This document shows, piece by piece, positions 1 through 5,187 of a DNA stretch of 5,193 nt. The DNA is taken from the NCBI GenBank assembly GCA_000193795.2, contig AEPI01000106.1:1-5193 (forward strand). Direction: 5' to 3'. Origin of the DNA: Neisseria lactamica NS19 (GTDB lineage: Bacteria; Pseudomonadota; Gammaproteobacteria; Burkholderiales; Neisseriaceae). The stretch's first letter is position 1. Every line of letters begins with the position of its first letter. The notes below the pieces were generated by a model. It saw nothing but the letters and a program-made list of their open reading frames with translations. It was not told the origin of the DNA and did not search any database. Position numbers and translations under genes: made by a program.

Positions 1-53
1 TGTGCGTTGAAACATAACTAATGTTTTTCAAAAACTGTAAGAGATAACTGCGC

Positions 54-62
54 ATTATACCA
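54..62 (-). promoter_or_regulatory. Extended -10 promoter element reading left out of the window
   Basis: On the minus strand, positions 62 to 54 read TGGTATAAT: a perfect -10 hexamer (59 to 54) preceded by the TGn extension. No good -35 hexamer is visible 16-18 bases upstream, which is usual for extended -10 promoters. Transcription would begin near position 47 and run left, so it should serve a gene beyond the left edge. The 5-prime leader in view (about 1-47) has no convincing ribosome binding site. The rest of 1-90 shows no coding capacity. Promoter activity is inferred from sequence only. Confidence 0.45.
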
Positions 63-90
63 CGCTTTACCGGACAGTATTTGGGAAATG

Positions 91-130
91 AAGATGCCGT
101 CTGAAGCCCGTGCCTTTCAGACGGCATCTT
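91..130 (-). terminator. DUS inverted-repeat terminator after nnrD
   Basis: Two AT-DUS copies in opposite orientation (94-105 and 116-127) extend to a perfect 15-bp stem (91-105 with 116-130) around a 10-base loop. The hairpin begins directly after the leftward nnrD stop codon, so it most likely ends that transcript. The bases after the stem on the minus strand are only moderately T-rich, so termination may be imperfect. Such DUS pairs behind genes are a known Neisseria arrangement, serving both DNA uptake and termination. Confidence 0.75.
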
Positions 131-131
131 C

Positions 132-1022
132 TTACATACTTTCAGTTATCCTGTTGCGCAACCACCTTGCCGCCGGGGCAATTTCGCCCGCCGACAGCCC
201 TGCCGCAATGCCTGCCGATTCTTTTATAACATCCGCCGCCGCGCCGTGCAGCCACGCGCCCGCGCAGGCGGCTTCAAAAACCGGCACGCCCTGTGCGAGC
301 AGACTGCCGATGATGCCGCCCAACACATCTCCGCTTCCCGCCGTTGCCAATCCCGCGTTGCCGCTTTCGTTGACATAGATTTCCGTATCGGGCGCGGCAA
401 CCAACGTCCGATGTCCTTTCAAGACGACGGTTGCACCGAATGTGTTGCCGATTGCCCTGACTGCTGCCGCCCTGTCTACCTGAATCTGTGTAACCGTCGT
501 TCCAAGCAGGCGCGCCGCTTCGGCAGGGTGAGGCGTTAAAATCAGGTTTTTACACCCCCGCGCCATGCTTCGGATTTCAGCATCGGCTGATAATATGTTC
601 AACGCGTCCGCATCCAAAACGACGGCTTCGTCTCCGCTTCGCGCCAGTACTGCCGCCACCGTTTCCGCTGCCGCCTTATCCGTACCCAATCCGCAACCCG
701 CCGTCCAAGCGTTTATGCCTTGACGCTTGGTCAAACTGACCGCCGTGTCCAGCATAATCTCGGGAAAACCGGCGATGACGGCGAAAGGCAGCGTATCCTG
801 ATTAAAACCTGCCCACACCTTGCCGCAGCCGAGATACATTGCCGCCGATGCCGCCAATATGGGCGCGCCGCTCATACCCGCAGCTCCGCCGACAACCGCC
901 AGCGTGCCGAAAATGCCTTTGTGCGCATCTTCTGCACGGGCTTTGAAAACATGGGGAAAACGCAATGCCGTCTGAAGCATCCGGCGGCGGCTTTCGCCTG
1001 AAAGATGAAAAACGGGAAACAT
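132..1022 (-). CDS. nnrD: ADP-dependent (S)-NAD(P)H-hydrate dehydratase
   Basis: Predicted cytoplasmic repair enzyme that dehydrates the S form of hydrated NADH/NADPH using ADP. The protein is a stand-alone version of the C-terminal half of E. coli YjeF, with a ribokinase-like fold. From the ATG at 1022 it has 296 residues. Family marks in order: a KGxFG segment and glycine-rich VVGGAAGMSGAP near residues 35-55, LDADALN (about 136-142), LTPHPAEAARLLG with His165, VVLKGHRTLVA with Lys202, and TAGSGDVLGG with Asp232 at the usual catalytic aspartate. The longest open frame starts with TTG at 1061 without a good ribosome binding site. The ATG at 1022 has GGAGG five bases upstream (minus strand), so I prefer it. 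No epimerase (NnrE) domain is fused or adjacent; it must lie elsewhere. It is divergent from the cytochrome gene and followed by a DUS hairpin. The family call is firm; the start is very likely. Confidence 0.93.
   Translation of the reverse strand: MFPVFHLSGESRRRMLQTALRFPHVFKARAEDAHKGIFGTLAVVGGAAGMSGAPILAASAAMYLGCGKVWAGFNQDTLPFAVIAGFPEIMLDTAVSLTKRQGINAWTAGCGLGTDKAAAETVAAVLARSGDEAVVLDADALNILSADAEIRSMARGCKNLILTPHPAEAARLLGTTVTQIQVDRAAAVRAIGNTFGATVVLKGHRTLVAAPDTEIYVNESGNAGLATAGSGDVLGGIIGSLLAQGVPVFEAACAGAWLHGAAADVIKESAGIAAGLSAGEIAPAARWLRNRITESM
965..976 (+). repeat. DNA uptake sequence inside the nnrD coding region
   Basis: A perfect 12-base AT-DUS with no inverted partner, lying within nnrD close to its 5-prime end. 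Read on the coding strand it gives the residues Leu-Gln-Thr-Ala just after Met15, in a stretch ahead of the first conserved family motif. It is a single DUS and not a terminator. It probably functions only in competence (binding of the pilus subunit ComP is known for the family of sequences). Confidence 0.9.
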
Positions 1023-1032
1023 CGCCCCCTCC
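1023..1032 (-). promoter_or_regulatory. Ribosome binding site that fixes the nnrD start
   Basis: On the minus strand positions 1032-1028 read GGAGG, followed by GGGCG and the ATG at 1022. Complementarity to the 16S 3-prime end and the five-base gap make this a strong site. The alternative upstream TTG at 1061 lacks an equivalent, so this site decides for the 296-residue form. Confidence 0.8.
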
Positions 1033-1039
1033 AATCGGT

Positions 1040-1045
1040 TAAAAT
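1040..1045 (+). promoter_or_regulatory. Possible -10 element for the cytochrome b gene
   Basis: TAAAAT at 1040-1045 matches the -10 consensus at five of six bases and sits in the AT-rich part of the 65-base divergent spacer. No good -35 is seen; GAAACA at 1016-1021, 18 bases upstream, matches at only three positions. Transcription would start near 1052, leaving a leader of about 35 bases. A divergent promoter for nnrD must lie in the same stretch, but I cannot place it with confidence. Confidence 0.3.
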
Positions 1046-1087
1046 TAAGGATCGAAAACAAACCGATTCTACCGCCGGAAACCGATT

Positions 1088-1744
1088 ATGAAAAACAAAA
1101 CCAAAGTCTGGGATCTCCCCACCCGCCTTTTCCACTGGCTGCTTGCCGCATCCCTGCCCTTTATGTGGTATAGCGCGAAAGCCGGCGGCGATATGCTGCA
1201 ATGGCACACGCGCATCGGGCTGCTCATCCTTTTCCTGCTCGTATTCCGCATCTGCTGGGGCATTTGGGGCAGCGATACCGCCCGTTTTTCCCGTTTTGTC
1301 CGCGGATGGGCGGGTATCAGGGAGTATATGAAAAACGGTATTCCCGAACACATCCAACCCGGACACAACCCTTTGGGCGCACTGATGGTTGTTGCGCTCC
1401 TGGCCGCCGTGTCGTTCCAAGTCGGCACCGGGCTTTTTGCCGCCGATGAAAACACCTTCAGCACCAACGGCTACCTCAACCATTTGCTTTCCGAACATAC
1501 GGGCAGCCTGATGAGGAAAATCCACCTTAACTTTTTTAACCTGCTCGCCGTTTTTTCCGCCATCCATATTGCCGCCGTCGCCGCATACCGCATATTCAAA
1601 AAGAAAAACCTCGTCCTCCCGATGATAACCGGCTTCAAATATATCGAAGGCAAAACTGCCATACGCTTTGCCGGCAAAGCCGCGCTTGCCGCCGCATTAT
1701 CGCTTGCCGCACTTGCCGTATCCGCCGTTTTATTCCTTTCCTGA
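1088..1744 (+). CDS. Membrane cytochrome b, b561/Ni-Fe-hydrogenase type
   Basis: Predicted inner-membrane di-heme cytochrome b of the bacterial b561 / hydrogenase b-type subunit group, passing electrons between the quinone pool and a redox partner. It has 218 residues. The N terminus carries the signature VWDLPTRLFHW. Hydrophobic segments run at about 15-29, 42-60, 96-118, 147-168 and 196-217. Histidines in or beside helices are His16, His40, His146 and His160, a pattern suited to two b hemes; His93 and His137 lie at loop positions. The fifth C-terminal segment lies beyond the usual four-helix core, joined by a basic stretch (RIFKKKN) and a GFKYIEGK segment. No hydrogenase, cytochrome c or other partner gene lies nearby, so the electron donor or acceptor is unknown. 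The ATG at 1088 is preceded only by a weak GGAA. The next gene is separated by a terminator. The fold is confident; the physiological partner is not known. Confidence 0.85.
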   Translation: MKNKTKVWDLPTRLFHWLLAASLPFMWYSAKAGGDMLQWHTRIGLLILFLLVFRICWGIWGSDTARFSRFVRGWAGIREYMKNGIPEHIQPGHNPLGALMVVALLAAVSFQVGTGLFAADENTFSTNGYLNHLLSEHTGSLMRKIHLNFFNLLAVFSAIHIAAVAAYRIFKKKNLVLPMITGFKYIEGKTAIRFAGKAALAAALSLAALAVSAVLFLS

Positions 1745-1756
1745 AATTTGGACATT

Positions 1757-1796
1757 ATGCCGTCTGAAGCCCTTTTGCCTTTCAGACGGCATTTTT
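1757..1796 (+). terminator. DUS inverted-repeat terminator after the cytochrome gene
   Basis: AT-DUS copies at 1757-1768 and 1781-1792 form a 12-bp GC-rich stem with a 12-base loop, followed by five T's (1792-1796). It lies 12 bases after the TGA stop of the cytochrome gene. This is a canonical intrinsic terminator for rightward transcription and should insulate ilvD from the upstream gene. Confidence 0.88.
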
Positions 1797-1824
1797 CCGC
1801 ACCGATAAAACGCCGCCCTCCTTC

Positions 1825-1841
1825 CGCAACGTTCACGCAAC
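1825..1841 (+). repeat. Tandem CGCAAC repeat at the ilvD promoter -35 region
   Basis: CGCAAC occurs at 1825-1830 and again at 1836-1841, one helical turn (11 bases) apart, overlapping the likely -35 hexamer. Two same-face direct repeats at such a place could be an operator for a regulator that binds in tandem. Two 6-base matches can arise by chance, and no Neisseria regulator motif is recognised. Confidence 0.3.
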
Positions 1842-1859
1842 ATCAATACTTGGTATAAA
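1832..1859 (+). promoter_or_regulatory. Probable ilvD promoter (extended -10)
   Basis: TGGTATAAA at 1851-1859 gives an extended -10 (TGn plus TATAAA, five of six consensus bases). A weak -35, TTCACG at 1832-1837 (four of six), lies 16 bases upstream. Transcription would start near 1866, giving a leader of roughly 85 bases that contains the DUS hairpin at 1894-1929. The promoter lies just beyond the terminator of the preceding gene, which supports independent expression of ilvD. Direct repeats of AATACTT (1845-1851 and 1859-1865) flank the -10. Confidence 0.55.
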
Positions 1860-1890
1860 ATACTTTCTTTTTCCATTTCAAAACACAACA

Positions 1891-1929
1891 AAAATGCCGT
1901 CTGAAAGCCTTTTGCCGTTCAGACGGCAT
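1891..1929 (-). terminator. DUS hairpin in the ilvD leader, T run on the minus side
   Basis: AT-DUS copies at 1894-1905 and 1918-1929 form a 12-bp stem with a 12-base loop. On the plus strand the stem is followed by AGCAGA, so it should not stop ilvD transcription. On the minus strand it is followed by a five-T run, the complement of the A run at 1890-1894, so the intrinsic-terminator shape faces leftward transcripts. It lies between the predicted ilvD promoter and the ribosome binding site, and would be present at the 5-prime end of the ilvD mRNA. Confidence 0.6.
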
Positions 1930-1949
1930 AGCAGACAAGGAAACACACT

Positions 1950-3809
1950 ATGCTGGACTACCGCTCCAAAACCTCCACCCACGGCCGCAATATGGCGGGC
2001 GCACGCGCATTGTGGCGCGCCACCGGCGTGATGGAAACCGACTTCGGCAAGCCCATCATCGCCGTTGCCAACTCTTTCACCCAATTCGTGCCCGGCCACG
2101 TCCACCTGCACAATATGGGCCAGCTGGTTGCCCGCGAGATCGAAAAAGCCGGCGCAATCGCCAAAGAATTCAACACCATCGCCATCGACGACGGCATCGC
2201 TATGGGACACAGCGGTATGCTCTATTCCCTGCCCAGCCGCGATTTGATTGCCGACTCCATCGAATACATGGTCAACGCCCACTGCGCCGACGCGCTGGTG
2301 TGCATTTCCAACTGCGACAAAATCACCCCCGGAATGCTGATTGCCGCCATGCGCCTGAACATCCCCACCATCTTCGTTTCCGGCGGGCCGATGGAGGCCG
2401 GCAAAGTCATCGGCGTGGCAAACATCCAACCCGAACGCCGTTTGGACCTGATTGACGCGATGATTGAATCGGCAGACGACAATGTCAGCAACCGGCAAGT
2501 CGAAGAAGTCGAGCAAAACGCCTGCCCGACCTGCGGTTCGTGTTCGGGTATGTTTACGGCAAACTCGATGAACTGCCTGACCGAAGCACTCGGTTTGTCC
2601 CTGCCCGGCAACGGTTCGTATTTGGCGACCCACGCCGGCCGCAAAGAATTGTTCCTCGAAGCCGGCCGCATGATTGTCGAAATCACCAAACGCTATTACG
2701 AGCAAAACGACGAAACCGTGCTGCCGCGCAGCATCGCCACCAAAAAAGCGTTTGAAAACGCTATGACGATGGACATTGCGATGGGCGGCAGCACCAACAC
2801 TATTTTGCATTTGCTCGCCGTCGCCAACGAAGCCGGCGTGGATTTCAAAATGGCCGACATCGACCGCTTAAGCCGCGTCGTGCCCTGCATCTGCAAAACC
2901 GCGCCCAACAACCACGACTACTATATGGAAGACGTGCACCGCGCAGGCGGCATCTTCGCCATCCTGAAAGAACTGGACAAAGCAGGCAAACTGCACACCG
3001 ACGTGTACACCATCCACGCGCCGACATTGAAAGACGCGATTGAACAATGGGACGTAACCAATCCCGAAAACACCCGCGCCATCGAACGCTTCAAAGCCGC
3101 GCCCGGCGGCGTACGCACCACCCAGGCGTTCTCGCAAAACCGTATGTGGAAAACCCTCGACCTCGACCGCGAAAAAGGCTGTATCCGCGACGTGGCACAT
3201 GCCTACTCGCAAGACGGCGGTTTGGCGGTCTTGTTCGGCAACATCGCCGAACGCGGCTGCGTGGTGAAAACCGCAGGCGTGGACGAGAGCATCCTCAAAT
3301 TCACCGGCCGCGCCCGCGTGTTTGAAAGCCAGGAAGACGCAGTCGAAGGCATTTTGGGCAATCAAATCGTCGCCGGCGACATCGTCATCATCCGCTACGA
3401 AGGCCCGAAAGGCGGCCCGGGTATGCAGGAAATGCTGTATCCGACTTCCTACCTGAAATCCAAAGGCTTGGGCAAAGCCTGCGCCCTCTTGACGGACGGA
3501 CGCTTCTCCGGCGGCACATCAGGTTTGTCCATCGGACACGCCTCACCCGAAGCGGCGGAAGGCGGTGCAATCGGCTTGGTACACGAAGGCGATACCATCG
3601 AAATCGATATTCCCAACCGCAGCATCCGCCTTGCCATTTCCGATGAAGAACTTGCCGCACGCCGTGCCGAAATGGAAGCACGCGGCAGCAAAGCGTGGAA
3701 ACCGGAAAACCGCGACCGCTACGTCTCCGCCGCCCTGCGTGCCTACGGCGCGATGGCGACTTCCGCCGACAAAGGCGCGGTGCGCGACGTATCGCAAATC
3801 GAAAGATAA
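1950..3809 (+). CDS. ilvD: Dihydroxy-acid dehydratase
   Basis: Cytoplasmic iron-sulfur enzyme that dehydrates 2,3-dihydroxy-isovalerate and 2,3-dihydroxy-3-methylvalerate to the 2-keto acids. This is the third common step to isoleucine and valine, also feeding leucine and pantothenate. The 619 residues compare with about 616 in E. coli, and the N terminus (TxTHGRNMAGARALWRATG) aligns at once. Active-site residues known from the family are present: Asp81 and Asp123 (Mg), Lys124 (the carboxylated lysine in CDKITPGM), cluster cysteines Cys122 and Cys195 (in CPTCGSCSGMF), Glu494 in PGMQEM, and Ser520 in GRFSGG, the proton-abstracting serine. The frame is intact. The ATG has AAGGA eight bases upstream. 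It has its own likely promoter and leader hairpin. The neighbours are not ilv genes. Whether the cluster is [4Fe-4S] or [2Fe-2S] cannot be read from sequence. Confidence 0.98.
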   Translation: MLDYRSKTSTHGRNMAGARALWRATGVMETDFGKPIIAVANSFTQFVPGHVHLHNMGQLVAREIEKAGAIAKEFNTIAIDDGIAMGHSGMLYSLPSRDLIADSIEYMVNAHCADALVCISNCDKITPGMLIAAMRLNIPTIFVSGGPMEAGKVIGVANIQPERRLDLIDAMIESADDNVSNRQVEEVEQNACPTCGSCSGMFTANSMNCLTEALGLSLPGNGSYLATHAGRKELFLEAGRMIVEITKRYYEQNDETVLPRSIATKKAFENAMTMDIAMGGSTNTILHLLAVANEAGVDFKMADIDRLSRVVPCICKTAPNNHDYYMEDVHRAGGIFAILKELDKAGKLHTDVYTIHAPTLKDAIEQWDVTNPENTRAIERFKAAPGGVRTTQAFSQNRMWKTLDLDREKGCIRDVAHAYSQDGGLAVLFGNIAERGCVVKTAGVDESILKFTGRARVFESQEDAVEGILGNQIVAGDIVIIRYEGPKGGPGMQEMLYPTSYLKSKGLGKACALLTDGRFSGGTSGLSIGHASPEAAEGGAIGLVHEGDTIEIDIPNRSIRLAISDEELAARRAEMEARGSKAWKPENRDRYVSAALRAYGAMATSADKGAVRDVSQIER

Positions 3810-3835
3810 GCCTCCCCCCCAAAAACGTGCGGCAA

Positions 3836-3847
3836 ATGCCGTCTGAA
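3836..3847 (+). repeat. Single DNA uptake sequence between ilvD and capA-like
   Basis: A perfect AT-DUS without an inverted partner in the 54-base gap between ilvD and the capA-like gene. With no partner arm and no T run it is not a terminator. The gap also holds a run of seven C's (3814-3820) followed by five A's. The lack of a terminator allows read-through from ilvD into the next gene. Confidence 0.92.
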
Positions 3848-3863
3848 CAGTAAAGGTCTGATT

Positions 3864-5096
3864 ATGGACAAATTTATCTGGGCGATGGCGGTATTTTCCG
3901 CAATTTTGGCCCTCGTTATCGGCAGCGGCTTTACCGCGCTCGAATATGTGAAAGAGCCGCTGCCGGCCGCCCCTTATGCCGTTTCCGCACCGCAAACCGC
4001 CGAAATCAAACCGGCGGCGCATCCTGCCGGAACGGAAGCCCCCGTACTGCCGATTGACGGCTCAAGCACCGCCTCCGTTTCAAGCACCGGCGATGCGGAC
4101 GGACAGGACGCGCCTGATGAAAAAGCAGCCGATACCGTTTCCATCATCGGAGTGGGCGACATTATGCTCGGCAGCAATTATCCGGTCGATTACCTGCCCG
4201 ACACCAATATCCTGAAAAATGTCGAATCCACATTACAAGACGCAGACATTACCGTCGGCAACCTTGAAGGCACGCTGTTTGACGAAGGCGGTACGCCGAA
4301 AAAATGTGCAAACCCCAAAATATGCTATGCGTTCCGAACCCCTTCCGCATACGGGCAATACCTTGCCGACGCGGGATTCGACTATCTCAGCCTCGCCAAC
4401 AACCACAGCAACGACTTCGGCGCATACGGCATAGAAGCCACTGCCGCCAACCTTGACGAATTGAACATCAAATATTCGGGCATCGAAAACAAATTTGAAA
4501 CCGCCATCCTGAAAAAGGACGGCGTGAGATACGGCTTCGTCTCCTTTGCCCCCAACCTTGCCGCCGTCAAACTGAACGATTATGCCAAAGTCAAAAAACT
4601 GATTCGGAAAACCAAGCAAAAAGCCGACATCGTCATTGTGATGTTCCACGGCGGCGCGGAAGGGAAACAGGCGGAACACCTGCCGTTCGATACCGAAATC
4701 TTCCATGGGGAAAACAGGGGCAACGTCGTCGAGTTTGCACGGCTTGCCGTCGATTCCGGCGCGGATGTCGTATTCGGTCAGGGGCCGCACGTTACACGCG
4801 CCGTCGAACTTTACCGCGACCGATTCATCTCCTACAGCGGCGGCAACTTTGCCACCTACGGCGCAATCAACACCTCCGGCATCAGCGGCATTGCGCCCAT
4901 TTTCAAGATTATTACGGACAAACAGGGGAAATTTATTTCCGGAACCATCATCCCGATTACCCAAGCCGGCGACAAAATCCCCAAAATCGATCCCGGGAAA
5001 ACCGTTATCGGGCGGATTATTTATCTGAACCGCAGCGACTTCCCCAACGGGAACGGACTGGATGTCTCGCCCGACGGCAGCATCACGCGCCGGTAA
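3864..5096 (+). CDS. Membrane-anchored CapA/PgsA-family metallophosphatase-fold protein
   Basis: Member of the CapA / PgsA (PGA_cap) family, related to calcineurin-like metallophosphatases. Some homologues act in poly-gamma-glutamate synthesis or export, but many have no known function, and no other polyglutamate gene is in view. The protein has 410 residues. Residues 4-26 form a single hydrophobic segment, best read as an uncleaved signal anchor. Residues 31-90 are a low-complexity linker rich in Ala, Pro, Ser, Thr and acidic residues. The globular domain starts near 91, probably in the periplasm. Motifs in order: GVGDIMLG (Asp99), VGNLEGTL (Asn133, Glu135), ANNHSNDFG (Asn180, His181, Asp184), FHGGAEG (His262, Glu266), GQGPHV (His309) and YSGGNF. 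These supply the usual metal and active-site ligands. Cys148 and Cys154 could form a disulfide. AAGG lies seven bases before the ATG. It may be co-transcribed with ilvD. Family membership is strong; the substrate is unknown. Confidence 0.88.
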   Translation: MDKFIWAMAVFSAILALVIGSGFTALEYVKEPLPAAPYAVSAPQTAEIKPAAHPAGTEAPVLPIDGSSTASVSSTGDADGQDAPDEKAADTVSIIGVGDIMLGSNYPVDYLPDTNILKNVESTLQDADITVGNLEGTLFDEGGTPKKCANPKICYAFRTPSAYGQYLADAGFDYLSLANNHSNDFGAYGIEATAANLDELNIKYSGIENKFETAILKKDGVRYGFVSFAPNLAAVKLNDYAKVKKLIRKTKQKADIVIVMFHGGAEGKQAEHLPFDTEIFHGENRGNVVEFARLAVDSGADVVFGQGPHVTRAVELYRDRFISYSGGNFATYGAINTSGISGIAPIFKIITDKQGKFISGTIIPITQAGDKIPKIDPGKTVIGRIIYLNRSDFPNGNGLDVSPDGSITRR

Positions 5097-5112
5097 AAGA
5101 TATTCAAAATAA

Positions 5113-5120
5113 CGTCTGAA
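5113..5120 (+). repeat. Degenerate DUS fragment
   Basis: CGTCTGAA matches the last eight bases of the DUS; the preceding AATAA does not match the rest. It lies just before the perfect copy at 5126 and may be a decayed uptake sequence. Chance cannot be excluded. Confidence 0.35.
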
Positions 5121-5125
5121 AGAAA

Positions 5126-5187
5126 ATGCCGTCTGAAAGCCTTTTTCCCGGTTTCAGACGGCATCCTCGTTTCAGACGGCATTTTTT
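5126..5187 (+). terminator. DUS terminator cluster with two alternative right arms
   Basis: One forward AT-DUS (5126-5137) can pair with either of two inverted copies. Pairing with 5153-5164 gives a short-loop hairpin, extended by one A-T pair to 13 bp. Pairing with 5171-5182 gives the same stem with a longer loop and is followed by six T's (5182-5187). The second form has the canonical intrinsic-terminator tail for the capA-like transcript. The two inverted copies are a direct repeat of TTTCAGACGGCAT offset by 18 bases (5152-5164 and 5170-5182). The cluster begins 30 bases after the capA-like stop codon. Confidence 0.82.

Noticed and set aside
1..15. Start of a leftward gene at the minus-strand ATG at 15-13
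   Set aside because: There is no ribosome binding site upstream of it and only five codons are visible, so it cannot be told from chance.
43..60. Fur-box-like sequence near the left edge
   Set aside because: Only short ATAA/TTAT arms match, the interior does not fit the 19-base Fur consensus, and the overlap with an AT-rich -10 explains the resemblance.
872..1567. A 231-codon minus-strand frame over the start of nnrD and most of the cytochrome gene
   Set aside because: It overlaps two well-supported genes in other frames, and its product has no recognisable domain. The C-terminal part is simply nnrD read in another frame.
1894..1965. A possible leader peptide starting at the ATG within the ilvD leader DUS (Met-Pro-Ser-Glu-Ser-Leu-Leu)
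   Set aside because: The ATG is part of the DUS word, it has no ribosome binding site, the frame runs out of phase into ilvD, and it lacks a run of Ile/Val/Leu codons. Classic attenuation is not supported.
1878..2810. A 310-codon open frame on the minus strand opposite ilvD
   Set aside because: It lies wholly antisense to the 5-prime half of ilvD and its promoter region. Its sequence is low-information and rich in His, Val, Gly and Asp, as expected for the reverse of a GC-biased codon pattern. No family motif or ribosome binding site is seen.
3830..3841. Small hairpin CGGCA-AA-TGCCG before the capA-like gene as a terminator
   Set aside because: The stem has only five pairs with a two-base loop and no T run follows, so it is unlikely to stop transcription.
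4233..4964. A 243-codon minus-strand frame opposite the capA-like gene
   Set aside because: It is antisense to the conserved metallophosphatase domain, shows no motif, and its composition reflects the reverse of the real gene.
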